Shown: in pieces, positions 1 to 10,600 of the stretch
Layout: the number at the start of each line of letters is the position of its first letter
Numbering within the stretch: position 1 is the first letter of the stretch
From: Schizochytrium sp. CCTCC M209059
Lineage: Eukaryota > Sar > Bigyra > Thraustochytrida > Thraustochytriidae
Length of the DNA stretch: 64,000 bases
Direction: 5' to 3'
NCBI GenBank assembly: GCA_000818945.1
Contig: KN805405.1
Coordinates: forward strand, 150,926-214,925
Program-made: the position numbers and the translations under genes
Notes under the pieces: generated by a model
The model's input: the letters and a program-made list of their open reading frames with translations, nothing else
What the model was told of the DNA's origin: nothing
Databases searched by the model: none

Positions 1-304
1 GGCTCACCTATCCACCTACTCTCTTCTTTTTTTATATATACCGTTTCACGCAAAGAGCGAGGCTCAAGACCTTACTCTCGACGTGCCTCTGCGCATGTGT
101 TTTTGGCAATCACTGGGCTCGAGACGGTGCGCGCCCCGCGCTGTTTCCCTTTTTCTTCTCGAATGCCCGCCCGTAATTTCTCTATGTATGACATGACAAA
201 TCTGAATTCGTACCTGACGTGAATGTTTTTGCTTGCTCACTTGTTCCTTTCTTTTCTAAGCGCTGCGTCAGTTGATTGTTCTCGCCTGGGAGTAGTATGG
301 CAAT
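1..304. other. Intergenic flank downstream of the b561 gene
   Basis: No ORF with recognisable protein features is visible. A T-rich tract followed by TATATATA-like sequence lies at about 27-40. The remainder is mixed-composition sequence that would hold the 3' UTR of the minus-strand b561 gene. Confidence 0.4.
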
Positions 305-889
305 CTACACGAGTACCATGGGCGTTGCCACGATGAGCGGCACAGCAACGATCGCCTGTATCCAAAGATTAGACTGCATCGTTTGAAAACCTGTAAAACA
401 TGCGAGCCAGCTCAGGGCGAGAATGATGCGGCCTGTCCAACGATGTACGAAGCGAAAGGACTGATTCGTCTTCGCTTTACCAAAGTCCGGGTGAATCGTG
501 GCGTTAAGAGGGGGAATGCTCGCCGACCAACCGAAGAGCGACATGAGGCCAATCCACGCATGCCAGGACAAAAAGTGCTCCTTCCGCGCCATCTCCTTGT
601 TCGTGTAAATCACATAGAATCCGAACCACAGAAGAGCCGTCCCGCCCGTGAGCAGCTTGGCGTGTGTGCGTGTATTTTCAAGGCCGCCAATCTTTTTCAG
701 CAAGGTGCCCAGGGTCGCGATCACGAAGCACACCACCGACATGATGAGCGGGTGCCAGCTAAACCATGTCCACGACCCGGGAAGCATCGCGCTGTACGCG
801 CCGACGCCGACGCCAAACGCCACGCACGGCCACTTGATCCGCGCATACACGGCTTCCTTGGCGTCCTTGCTCTTGGCGTCGCTCCCCAT
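305..889 (-). CDS. Cytochrome b561-domain membrane protein
   Basis: A 194-residue protein that resembles the short cytochrome b561 family (CYB561D2-like), transmembrane haem proteins that move electrons from ascorbate across vesicle or ER membranes. About five to six hydrophobic segments are seen. Histidines typical of the two haem sites occur as WHPLIM (about residue 45), THAKLL, SWHAWIG and VHRWTG. The open frame continues upstream to 1144, but only from a GTG and through a Ser/Arg/Glu-rich tract encoded by a CGCT microsatellite. The ATG at 887-889 gives the natural start MGSDAKSK. The stop follows the last hydrophobic segment at once, so the C-terminal tail is very short; a missed 3' exon is possible. 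The next gene upstream, MPI, is on the same strand 1.6 kb away. Family assignment is good; the substrate is unknown. Confidence 0.8.
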   Translation of the reverse strand: MGSDAKSKDAKEAVYARIKWPCVAFGVGVGAYSAMLPGSWTWFSWHPLIMSVVCFVIATLGTLLKKIGGLENTRTHAKLLTGGTALLWFGFYVIYTNKEMARKEHFLSWHAWIGLMSLFGWSASIPPLNATIHPDFGKAKTNQSFRFVHRWTGRIILALSWLACFTGFQTMQSNLWIQAIVAVPLIVATPMVLV

Positions 890-982
890 CTTGGACAGGA
901 CAAATTGATCCGATCCAAACCAAGCCGCTCCACCTCGACCTCGCTCTCGGTCTCGCCGCTCCGAGAGAGCGAGGGGGATGCA

Positions 983-1009
983 CGCTCGCTCGCTCGCTCG
1001 CTCGCTCGT
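983..1009. repeat. CGCT tetranucleotide microsatellite
   Basis: About seven CGCT units lie roughly 95 bp upstream of the b561 ATG. On the coding (minus) strand this reads AGCG/GCGA. The same unit recurs in the 5' flanks of several other genes in the window. Confidence 0.85.
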
Positions 1010-1411
1010 CTGTGCTTCAGCGCGGCTGGGCCCCGGGCGCGCGAGCAAGCCTAGCCTCCTCGCCGAGGGTGTTTGTTTGCTTTCGTAGTCGTTGTGGCTT
1101 TGCTGCGCTGGCGGAGAGAGAGAGAGCACAAGCCGAGAGAACACATCTTCATGGACCGGCCCGGCGAGCCTCCGCGGCTCTCGCTCAACACGCTCGCTCG
1201 TGCGCTCAAGGGCCGAGCGCTGCGCCGCGCCTCGCGGGCATCTTTGCTCGCTCGCCGGCTAGCTTGCAGGTTTGCGGCGGTCGTTCGCTGGTGCCGCAGA
1301 AGGGACGCGCGGGCGGCAACGAATTCCAATGACGGCTGTCTCGATCTCGTCTCTCGCTTCTTTCATCTCCTTTCTTTCACTTCACCTCTTCCGCAGCGGC
1401 GCTTCGTGCAC

Positions 1412-1431
1412 CGAGCTCGCCGGCGAGCTCG
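1412..1431. repeat. Perfect 20-bp palindrome
   Basis: CGAGCTCGCCGGCGAGCTCG equals its own reverse complement. It lies in the b561-MPI intergenic region, 34 bp from a second, longer palindrome. Confidence 0.9.
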
Positions 1432-1465
1432 CAGCGGTGGCAACTCGCGACCACGCTGGCCTCGG

Positions 1466-1487
1466 ACGCGTGAACGCGTTCACGCGT
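1466..1487. repeat. Perfect 22-bp palindrome
   Basis: The half-site ACGCGTGAACG is followed immediately by its reverse complement CGTTCACGCGT, with no spacer. The next base pair outward is a mismatch. It is close to the 20-bp palindrome at 1412-1431. Confidence 0.9.
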
Positions 1488-1711
1488 TCAAGCACGCACG
1501 TGCGCAAGTATACGTTCGAACGGAGAATGCAGAAAGAAGCCTTCGCAATGCTCGGGTCTTGGCTTTTTTTGTTCTTCTTTACTTTTACTTTACCTTTGGC
1601 TTATTGCAAAGGGAGGAGATTTCGCGGATGATTCGGCTCCAGATCATCACGTTGATCGATTCTCCCTCTCCCGTCGAGGTTGGGCCACGATGGATTCCGA
1701 GAGTCCATACG

Positions 1712-1873
1712 TCAGGCCTCGGCGGCGAGGAAGGGCTTGAAGAATGCATGTCTGGGCTCAATGGTGTCGCTCATGCGATGGCTTTGGTCAGCCAGGCCGG
1801 ATTGGTAATCTTCATTGCGCGCGATCTGTACTAGCCAGGTGAGCGCGCACGGGACGAAGGCCTGCAAATTGAT
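1712..1873 (-). other. Possible 3'-terminal coding exon (weak)
   Basis: On the minus strand a TTTGCAG acceptor-like site is followed by an open frame beginning AFVPCALTWLVQIA, which is hydrophobic, and ending HAFFKPFLAAEA before TGA. The residue mix is more protein-like than the surrounding low-complexity ORFs. No upstream exon could be joined with confidence and I recognise no family. It could equally be a chance 62-codon ORF. Confidence 0.2.
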
Positions 1874-2479
1874 GACGCGCAGAGTCACAGTTGTACACAT
1901 CGGAGGGCATTATACTTTCTTCAAAGTTGCTGTTGGTCGTGACGGTAGCAGACGCAGATGCATCGGGCCGTTGGCAATGCCTGGATTATTTATTTCTTCT
2001 TGACCGAATGGCATGACATAGCATTCATTCATTAGGAGCGAAACCCCAGCTAGCAATCTGGAGCGAGTCCTCTCGAGCTTGATCGCAAGAAGTTTGCTAG
2101 AGTCTTTGAATCTCACTGGGACTGCACTGGCATTGATTGCACTGGCAGTCATCATCCATCTTGTTTGCGAATATTACCAAAGTAGCAACCGCGAGCACAC
2201 TGACAGTATACCATGCGATCGTTGATGATGACAAGATGGAAGACAGGGCATGATCAATCAAGGTGAAAAGGGCCAGAAAGGAAAACGATCGATCTTCGTC
2301 TGCAAGTCGAAAAGCAAAACAGAAGCGAATGCCATCTGCGAAAAACTTGTCCGACAGAAGATACACAAAACATATTCTTGAGAGAGAAGGTGGTCTCTCA
2401 AACGAGGGAATTGACTCGAAAAGGAGATCAAAGAGGAGAGAGTAGGGAAAAAAGAAAGGTTTAAAGACATGACAGTGTT

Positions 2480-3790
2480 CTAAAAAGCGCCCTTGAGCGT
2501 TGCGCGAAAGACGATAAGGTCTGACTTGGCCTCGACGGAGAGCGAAGAACCGCACGGCTGGAAAAAGATATCGCCGCGCTTGAGGTCCGTCTCGTGTTTG
2601 GCCTTCTTTGTGGCTGCATCCGACTCGGCATCAGAAGCAGACGCAGCGCCGCCCTTTGCCGAACCCTCGCCTTCGAGCACGAGCACGACCGAGCCATATG
2701 AAGAGGGCTCAAGAGAGTATGAGCCATCCGCCGGCTTGAGCACGACGCGCTCCATCTGGAACTCCGTCACGGCCGGATCAGGTGGCGCGTAGATCTCGCT
2801 ATGCTCGCCAGACTTGCGGCCCTCCAACATGTTGCCCGGGTGGAACTCGGCGCCCTCGTGGCTCGGTTGACGGTAGGTGAGCATGCTGCAAAGCGTTGAC
2901 GTGTCGCGCAGCTTCGGCGTCAGACCGGCGCGCACCACGTTGTCGGAGCAAGCCATGATCTCGGCGCAGTCGCCCAAAAGGTAGGCATGCGGCTCATTGG
3001 CGCCCAGAAAAACAGCCTGGCCAGGGGCCAAGACGCGGTAGCACAAAATGTAGGCGCAAAAGACGCCGACGTCGCCGGGGTAGTCGTTGACTAGGCGAAG
3101 CGCAAGTTTGTTGGGCATCTGGAGGTCGCTTTTGCCTTCGAGACGCTTCTTGAGGGCCTCGGTCTGCTTGGCAACGAGGTCTGCGTCAGAGTTCATGAGC
3201 GAGCTAAAGAGGATCTTGAGCGACGCCTTTTGCTGGTCCTCCTCGACGGAGCCAAGCTTGGCTTCGTCGGACAGGAGGGCCTTCGCCTCCTCGGAGGCCT
3301 CGAGGAGTTCCTGGAGCTCCGGGGTCTCGCGGATGTTGCCGACGGTCTCGCTCAGAGGGAGGAATCCGCAGAGCGCCTCAAAGTCCGTGACGGCACAGGC
3401 CATTTCTGGCTTGTGGTTTGGGTCCTTGTACACAGAGGGCCTGTCGGCGTGCAGCTGCTCCGCGAGCTTCTTGTCCGGGTGCGCCTGGATCGAGAGCGCC
3501 TTGTTCACGCTCAAAATCTTGAAGAGGTAAGGGAGGCCATTCTTGGCGCACTCCTCCTGCTGTGCCTTGTCGGCGCTCACCGTCTCCGGGTGCTCCTTGA
3601 GGTACTCGGCGAGGGTCTGCTCTTCGATCTTGGCGGGGCCGTTCGGGTGCGTGCCCACCCAGAGCTCCGCGTACGGCTTGCTCTCGTCCACCTCGGCGCC
3701 GGCGGCCTTGGCCAGCTGCGCCACGGTGCTCTCCAGGCCGGGTTTGCCCCAGGCGTAGTTCTGCGCTGGGCACTGCAACGGGACCAGCAT
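2480..3790 (-). CDS. MPI: Mannose-6-phosphate isomerase (type I)
   Basis: 436 residues, the usual size for eukaryotic phosphomannose isomerase, which interconverts fructose-6-phosphate and mannose-6-phosphate and feeds GDP-mannose for glycosylation. The start MLVPLQCPAQNYAWGKPG is typical of the family. The zinc-site pattern is present: SIQAHPDK (Gln and His, about residue 98), NHKPEMACAV (Glu, about 125) and NEPHAYLLGD (His, about 266), followed by the AGLTPKLRD segment. The open frame runs on upstream to 4414, but that part translates a TTTC microsatellite into Lys/Glu runs, so the ATG at 3788-3790 is chosen. The gene is divergent from the F-box/WD40 gene with about 1.8 kb between starts. 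The C-terminal region has a short Ala/Ser/Glu-rich insert before the last strands. No key residue is missing. Confidence 0.95.
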   Translation of the reverse strand: MLVPLQCPAQNYAWGKPGLESTVAQLAKAAGAEVDESKPYAELWVGTHPNGPAKIEEQTLAEYLKEHPETVSADKAQQEECAKNGLPYLFKILSVNKALSIQAHPDKKLAEQLHADRPSVYKDPNHKPEMACAVTDFEALCGFLPLSETVGNIRETPELQELLEASEEAKALLSDEAKLGSVEEDQQKASLKILFSSLMNSDADLVAKQTEALKKRLEGKSDLQMPNKLALRLVNDYPGDVGVFCAYILCYRVLAPGQAVFLGANEPHAYLLGDCAEIMACSDNVVRAGLTPKLRDTSTLCSMLTYRQPSHEGAEFHPGNMLEGRKSGEHSEIYAPPDPAVTEFQMERVVLKPADGSYSLEPSSYGSVVLVLEGEGSAKGGAASASDAESDAATKKAKHETDLKRGDIFFQPCGSSLSVEAKSDLIVFRATLKGAF

Positions 3791-3996
3791 CGTCTCCACC
3801 ACGCCGCGCGTCCTTCTCCCTCCCTCGCTCGAGCCCCGCGTCTGCTCCCTCCGTCTCTGCTCGCTCGCACTCTCGTCCCGCGCGGCTGCGTTGCGGCTTT
3901 GCTCCGCCCTGCGCTGCTCTGCGCTGCTCCTCCCAGGCTGAGGCTCTCCGGGTCCCTCTCGCGCGGGGTCTCGTGCGTCACCGTGATCTTCCTTCC

Positions 3997-4032
<36 letters not shown>

Positions 4033-5584
4033 TCTGACGCTTGCCAGCTTGGCGTCGGATCCAGCCTGCTGGCCGGCCGCGCAAGTGGGCTATGGCGCCG
4101 CGCAAGTGGGCGTCGCGCGCGGCCAAGTGCCGACAAAGGCCCTTTCTCGATTTGTGGCAGATGTGGTCAGGAAGGGCTGCGGAACAAACAGCCAGCCTCG
4201 TCATGGGACCATGTGCGGCAGGAGACTTGCGTGCAGTGGTTGCTGCTGCAGGTGCTGGCGGTGCTGGCGGTCGAGGGGAGCGAACTTGCAGCCGGCGATA
4301 GTTTGCTCGCTTGCGTTTTCTTGCTGGGCTGCCATAGATTTTGTCGGTCTGGTTTTTTGTGGGGGGGATTCGCTCGACGAGTTTCGTGATCATCGTGTTC
4401 AGTATCTTTATCAACTTCTTGTTCGTCTTGATCGAGATTTTTCATGATCGTGTTAGCCACCTTCTTCTTCTCCTTCTTCTTCTTGTTCTTCTTCGTGAGG
4501 AAGACCTCGTTGGGGGACGAGAACAACGCCTTCGCGGGAAACTCGCTGCTGGCTTCCACTAGCGACTGCGTGTTTACCACACAGAATTTGCACGGAAGTG
4601 CGCGGCAACTCGACGTCGGGCGACTCCTTCCTTCGACGTCAATATCTTCACGGTGAGGTCGCGGTCTTCCGTCGCCTGCAGCCCGCCCGCCCGCCAGAGA
4701 GCCAGCCAGCTGCGCGAGAGAAGAGCATCGCGAAGCTTGGCATAATTCGTTGGCGGCGAGCTTGTGAAGGCGTCAACAGAAGACACGCTGCGGCCTCAAT
4801 TTGCGTTTCTTGACATGGCAGAGCAGTCGAGGAAAAGTTGAGTGCCTCGCTGGCGATAACGATGATGGGGCGCGTGCATTGACGATCAAGTCCCAAGTGA
4901 AGAGACATGAAAGATGCGGTGCAGGCGAACTTTTGTTGTTCTGCAGCTTGCCATCTCGCTGCGTTGATTGTCCTACGATTAGCATGATTCGGCGATTCGT
5001 GACTTGCGCATGAAAAAACAAAAAACAAAAAAACCTTGTACCGATGCGTTACCTCGCTTCCTTGCTCTCTCGCTCGTTTGACGGACGTCGTCTATCTTAA
5101 CAGTGTGTAGTCAAATGTCTTTTGATATTCGCTCTTAATCTTCTCCCAAAGATACACGAAAATCGTGCCAACCATATTCAATCGACCATGCTGCAGTGGC
5201 CGCTGTCTCTCCCACGGCATACAGAGCCTCTTCGTTTTCAGACAAAGACCAAAGCACCTCTTCGTATCCGCACCGCATGGAGCATCATCATGAACGGCAC
5301 AAACGTATTCCGCTTCGCAATTTACTGCGAGCTGCTGATCAAGCTCTTCCCTTGCCAGCCAGAAAAGGGTACGAGCGCTCGAGGATACGAAACGCTGGCG
5401 ATTGCACTGCACGTCTCCGTACTTTAGGTCTCAGGATTCCAAGAAGTTTCTAGTTCTAGTACTACATGCTTGATGACTCGCAAGTCGACGTCGACGATGT
5501 TCGCGTCGTCGCCAGGCTCGAATACGTCAAAGGTGTAGTGCTGCCTCCGACACCAAATCGACAAGCGAAGAGCACACGACGCCC
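3791..5584. other. Divergent promoter region, MPI / F-box gene
   Basis: This carries the 5' flanks of two divergent genes. It contains a TTTC repeat (3997-4031), a CTT-rich tract (about 4461-4494) and no convincing gene. ORFs of 60-140 codons at 4167-4580 and 5092-5427 overlap on opposite strands and look random. An ATG at 5466 opens a short frame of about 59 codons that overlaps the F-box start in another frame; it would be an upstream ORF if it is transcribed. Confidence 0.4.
3997..4031. repeat. TTTC tetranucleotide microsatellite
   Basis: About nine TTTC units lie 207 bp upstream of the MPI ATG. The coding-strand reading is GAAA. Confidence 0.9.
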
Positions 5585-7300
5585 ATGGAGAGACCCCTCG
5601 CGCGGCGGACCGGCATGGCCGCGCAGGGCGCGCGGCTGCCGGTAGCGGCGGCGGTGGAGGACGGAGGGTCCAGCGGGCCCCGCGGGCTCCGCGGCTTTCG
5701 CTCGCGAGACGCCTGGGTCGCAGACTTCATGGGCATGGACCTCGGCGCCCGCGAGGATGCGCTCGTTGCGCTCGCGCAGGCCACCGCGCGCGAGCAGCGC
5801 GGCGCAGGCTCTGGCGCATGCGAGAAAGAGGGCTTTGGCACGATGAGACTCGATCGTATTTTACAGAGCCTTCAGCGCGAGGCACTAGGCCTCCACAGCG
5901 ATAACGGGGACGGACAAGACCTCGCGAAGCTCGACAGCGCCACGGGCAACGGCCATACTCTGCGTGCTCGCGCACCGAGCACAGTGCCAACCGTCGACTT
6001 TCTTGATTCGCGCACTATGCCGAATGCTCTGCGCCGGATCGTCCTCTGTTTCTTGGATCTTCGAGCTCTGGCGCGCGCGAGCTGTGTATCCACCGAATGG
6101 CGCAAGCTTGTGTGCAGACCCTCTGCAGACTGGATTTGGCATCAAGAATTCAAACGTTTGCACGGCTCGTCAACCTTTATGCGGAACCTCGAAATGTACG
6201 GAAAGACATGGCGCGGCCTCTGCCTCCTGCAAGAGCAAAGCAAGCTCGGCTGGCGCAATGGAACCGTGGAGAAACGCGAATTCTCCGGCCACAAGGATCG
6301 CGTGCGCCACGTCCGCATTCGCCAAGATACAGTCGTCTCTGCCTCGTGGGACCGCACACTGCGCATGATCGACCTCAGCGAGGAGAAAACCCTCGACGAG
6401 GCCCAGCAACCGTCCGTCCTGAAAAAGGTGGCCTCTCACGGCGGGTCCGTCTTTGGCGTCTGGTTCGATGGCCGCGTGGCCGTGACTTGCTCCGAGGACT
6501 GCACCATCAAGATCTGGTATGTCCATGAAGACAACAAGAAGATGGAGCTCAGAGGGCATACCACGCCTGTGTATCGCGTTGTCATGATGAGCAGTGAGGT
6601 TCTTGTGTCTTGCGCCAAGGACTTTGTTGGCGTGTGGCACTGGCCGAGCTGTACTCTCAGCAAAAGACTTGTCGGCCACCGTCACGATGTCCACCGCATC
6701 CAAGTGTCAGACTCCCTCATCGTTACAGGCTCCTACGATACGACTGTGCGGGTTTGGCTTTACCCTTCCCTTATCGTCGCCTGGGCCTCGGATCGTGTAC
6801 ACACTGGAGGTGTCTCCTCCTTACATTTCATGGGTGATATCCTTGCTACGGGATCAGCTCGCGGAGAGATTTTCATTTGGGAGCTTTCCACCGGTATTCT
6901 AAAGCACAAAATCGAGAGTAGCTACCACGATCACAGGACCATTTCTTGCATCATGGTGTCTGGCAAACGCGTAATCACCTCGTCAAATCTTGACAACCGC
7001 TCCAATTACGGATATGTTTGCATTTGGGATGCTGTCACGGGAGCACTGGTCAATCGCTTTCAAGAGCCCTTTTATATCAATGCGCTTCGGACCGACTTTG
7101 GCTTCATTTTTTGTGCGTGCTCTGATGGAGTTATGCGTATTCGCAATCCTACGGACAACTTTGAGGTTCTCAGCGAATTTCGCCACGGTATGTCCAATCT
7201 CTACGATGTCGATGTCCAGGGTCAGCATGCTGTTACGTGTGGTCTTGATGGCAAGGTGGTCGTCTGGACTGTCGAAGGTGTAGACACGGACATCTCATAG
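5585..7300 (+). CDS. F-box / WD40-repeat protein
   Basis: 571 residues. An F-box is seen at about 143-190 (MPNALRRIVLCFLDLRALARASCVS, then a conserved Trp), followed from about residue 230 to the end by seven or eight WD40 blades such as GHKDRVRHVRI...WDRTLRMIDL, CSEDCTIKIW, GSYDTTVRVW, GSARGEIFIW and CGLDGKVVVW. This is the layout of SCF ubiquitin-ligase substrate receptors (FBXW class): the F-box binds Skp1 and the propeller binds the substrate. The N-terminal 140 residues are low-complexity. The start is ATG in the context GCCCATGG. The gene is convergent with the CHD remodeler, with 353 bp between stops. The substrate cannot be told from sequence. Confidence 0.9.
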   Translation: MERPLARRTGMAAQGARLPVAAAVEDGGSSGPRGLRGFRSRDAWVADFMGMDLGAREDALVALAQATAREQRGAGSGACEKEGFGTMRLDRILQSLQREALGLHSDNGDGQDLAKLDSATGNGHTLRARAPSTVPTVDFLDSRTMPNALRRIVLCFLDLRALARASCVSTEWRKLVCRPSADWIWHQEFKRLHGSSTFMRNLEMYGKTWRGLCLLQEQSKLGWRNGTVEKREFSGHKDRVRHVRIRQDTVVSASWDRTLRMIDLSEEKTLDEAQQPSVLKKVASHGGSVFGVWFDGRVAVTCSEDCTIKIWYVHEDNKKMELRGHTTPVYRVVMMSSEVLVSCAKDFVGVWHWPSCTLSKRLVGHRHDVHRIQVSDSLIVTGSYDTTVRVWLYPSLIVAWASDRVHTGGVSSLHFMGDILATGSARGEIFIWELSTGILKHKIESSYHDHRTISCIMVSGKRVITSSNLDNRSNYGYVCIWDAVTGALVNRFQEPFYINALRTDFGFIFCACSDGVMRIRNPTDNFEVLSEFRHGMSNLYDVDVQGQHAVTCGLDGKVVVWTVEGVDTDIS

Positions 7301-7653
7301 GTATACTACATGCCTGTTTGACAGACTGTGAGAATTTTGAAGCTTGAACGAATCTGGCAACTTCCTAGCTTTCTTTTTCCTTCTTTCTCTTTTGTTTTCA
7401 CTGTAATTTTTTCAATACAATATCAAGCTTGCCTCTTTCTTTCTCTCTCTCTCTCTCTGTCTCTCTCCCCCATCTACTTTTCTGTTTACCTGTGTACTGA
7501 AACCTGATTCGCAGGCGTTACAGGTGAAAATGCTCATAGATTGCGAGCGAAGAAAAAAGTGTAAAGGCTACGTCCATTTCATTCCCCCCAAGGCACATCC
7601 ACATTTTCAATGCTCCATGTATCTTTTCTTCTTTTTTGGTATACTTAGGTTAG
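7301..7653. other. Convergent 3' intergenic region
   Basis: AT- and pyrimidine-rich sequence with a CT dinucleotide tract (about 7441-7468). It must hold both 3' UTRs. No gene and no long hairpin is seen. Confidence 0.5.
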
Positions 7654-10600
7654 CTAGCTCGCTGTTGTCGTCTGAGCTTGTCCATTGCTAGCTGCAGCTG
7701 CTCCTGCCGCCGCCTGGCTTTGTTCATTGCTAGCTACCTTCTCTTCCTCGGCCACCCGAAGGCTTTCCCGCACATTTTGGTAAAGAACCTGGTCAACGTA
7801 GGTGAGCAACTGAGTAAAAGCGGGAAGAAACGACGCTGGGCCCGGAGGAATCGGACTCTCTGTGGAGGATGGTGGAGCTGGCGTCGATGATCGCTCTTCG
7901 CCATTTCCAGCATCATTTGAAGTCGCACCGTTTGCAGCAGCCGAATCACCTCCATTAGCTTCGCTGCTAGGACCTTTGGCGGCACCAGCACTTGTAGAAC
8001 TACCCTCGGCATTTTCTGCTGCAACAGCAGCCGCTGCGACGGCGGAAGACGCCGATGCAGTCGCCTCTGTGCCGCCGTTGGCCAGCGCTTGATCAATTTC
8101 CTTCTTGCGCTCTGCCCTACGTCGTTGCTGATCACGCGAACGCGCCTTGCGCTCATCCTCGCGGTCTTGCAACGCTTGCAAGCGTGCCTGCAACATCGTC
8201 TTGGCGCGTTCCACACCAATTGTCTGCGCAAAGATAAAAGACGGATCCGCCGCAATGTAGTGCAACTCCTCTGCCCCCATACCATGGCGATCAAATGCCA
8301 AAATTAGGTGCATGTCCATTTCGCGGGTCCATGGATGCTTCCCATCCATCAGAGACAGACGAGTAACATGCTGCGCATCCGGCACGCTCAGCACGTCGAG
8401 ATCGTGCAAGGCACGAGCTGTCACGGCCATAAACATTTGTTCAATCTCAACCTCACCAGAAACCACCGAAAGAACGGTTCTCTCATGCGTTGGTGATGAC
8501 CTTTCGCTCTTGTCGTCGCTGCCGGTCACTTTGCGGTTGGTGCTGGAATAACCGAGGCGGTCCATGATGCCGCTCACCTGAGCGGCATCCACACTGCTCG
8601 CTCCCGACTTCAAGAACTGAGCAAAAGGTTCGAGATTTTCTCGTCCAACAGTGGCCGGGGTGATCCACTCCAAAACTTGTGCAGATGTCATGACCGTATT
8701 TGCAGGCGTAGGGCTAAAAAAATCCAAGACCTCGACCTCAAACACGTCACTCGCATCACCCGCTGGTGCACCGTTTTGACGAGGAAGCAACATCGAGGAG
8801 TTCTGCACGACGCTGTCCGAGCTTGGGCGGCTCACAAAGAGAAGGTAGCTGTCCCGTTCCTCCGGCACGTCCTCCTCAGCGTACTCTGCAGTGATCATGA
8901 CAGCATCACCACTTTCAGCAGCAGCGGCGGCGAGAATGGCCGCTTCTTTGTCATTTTCGTCGCCTGGAGTCCGGGGTGCGCAACTATATCGCTTTTGTGC
9001 AGGGCCAAGAATCACCGGCGAAGCATCGAGCGACACCGTGTGCGGCGAGTACATGGCCTCAACCAGACCCGGCACGGAGTCAAACTTTGACGCAGGGAAA
9101 CCATTTACGCCAACCATGACGTCGCCTCGGCAGAGGAAGCCACTTTCAGCAGCAGGAGTTCCAGACATAATACCATTAATGACCCACTGCACAGACGACG
9201 AAGAAGCAGAAGATGTCGATGAGCCGCTCTTGTCCAGTACAGCACCAATCGAAATACCCGAGCGCGACAAGGATGAGACGCGAACTCGATAGACAAAGGC
9301 TCCGTCGAGAGATGTGGGGCCCCTTAGCGGCACGCGCGGCAGATCCGTGACCTCGTGCTTGTCCATAAGGATCTCATCTGCAGCCGAAGCCGCGGTCGAA
9401 CTGATTGTGTGAATGTGATGGAGCATCTCGAGACGCTGCAAGAAGCGCTTCGCCTCGCCAGCCAACATGCTTTGAAGGAAAGCAGGCTTGGACAGAAGTT
9501 TGCGCGCGCTGTCAATCTCGCTCTGGCTTACTGTCACTTTCAACGCCTCTTCCACCACAGCAATGGCTGTTCTCGACGGATCGTAGGGGAGACCAAGCGA
9601 GCTGGGGCCTGAAATGGAGTTTGTGAAATCATGTTTGGCATACTTGTGCAGGACACGAACAACGACGCTTGCAAAGCGCATCGTACGGTATTCGTCGCCA
9701 AATGATTCAAGCTGTTCGTTTTTGCGGATGTCAAACCAGCGGCCCCATCCGTATCGCTGGAGTCCGCGCATGAGCTTGTTGCGCGCGTGCGGAGACCACT
9801 GACTCGGGGCTTTCGAGCGCAGACCCAGAGTAGCAGCGCGCTGTCGCGCAAGTCGAGCCTTGAACTTTTCGGCCTTGCGTCGCTCGCGCTCGAGCTCGCG
9901 CTCACGCTTGCGCTCGGCCTTGAGCTCCTTATTGGTCTTGCGTCTCTTCAAGGCATAGACGTCGTCCGGGTCATCTTCCGCGTCTTCAAAGTCACTGTCC
10001 GGTCCGAGATCCTCCGCTTCGCCGCCCCGTCCACTAACCATGCCCATGCGCTGGACCGCCCTCCGGTTACGCTTGCGACCCGACATGATGAGCATCTCGG
10101 TCTCATAGTCTCCGAAATCGACGTCTGCCTCAGGGCGCTCAAAACCTGCCACCTTTGTCCAGAACTCCGGGTCATCGACATTGACATTGCCGTCCGGCTG
10201 CTTCGGGTTCACAAAAACAGCTGTGGAAAATCCGGACAGAGCTCCAGACTTCTTGGACTGCGCCTCATCCGAATGGTTCACCACGTGTGTGGACTTGTCC
10301 AGAATTTCGTCAATATCGGCCTCGAGAAACTTGCGACTTGCCTCCTTCGAGTCTTCCTCGCTCTCGGCAAAGGCAGCATAGGCTCCATGCTTGAGGACGC
10401 GGTCCACCTCAGCTGCGGAAAGACTCGGCTTTGTGCCCTTGGCGTCATCGACGGACAGCATAGCTCGATCAAGGCCGAGTTTCATGGATGCTGCTTCAAA
10501 CATGGCCATCTCGTACGTTTTACGCGTGAGCAAGCGGTAGATTTTGACCGGCTTCGTCTGCCCAATACGGTGCGAGCGCGCTTGCGCTTGCATGTCGTTC

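Larger units (their letters stand above)
890..2479. other. Intergenic region between b561 and MPI
   Basis: This holds the 5' flank of the b561 gene and the 3' flank of MPI. ORFs here are low-complexity (Arg/Ala/Ser) and overlap on both strands, so I accept none as a firm gene. It contains the CGCT repeat, two long perfect palindromes (1412-1431 and 1466-1487) and one possible terminal exon on the minus strand (1712-1873). From about 1900 to 2470 the sequence is less GC-rich with no clear coding signal. Confidence 0.4.

Noticed and set aside
1073..1834. 253-codon plus-strand ORF
   Set aside because: Arg/Ala-rich, starts without ATG and crosses palindromes and repeats; no family features.
3791..4414. 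N-terminal extension of MPI
   Set aside because: The upstream part translates simple repeats into Lys/Glu/Arg runs, while the family start motif is at the ATG at 3790.
3230..4447. 405-codon plus-strand ORF
   Set aside because: Antisense to MPI, Leu/Arg/Gly-rich, and crosses the TTTC microsatellite; a shadow of the MPI frame.
5092..5427. Small overlapping ORFs on both strands upstream of the F-box gene
   Set aside because: About 100 codons each, opposite strands, no recognisable motif; likely random.
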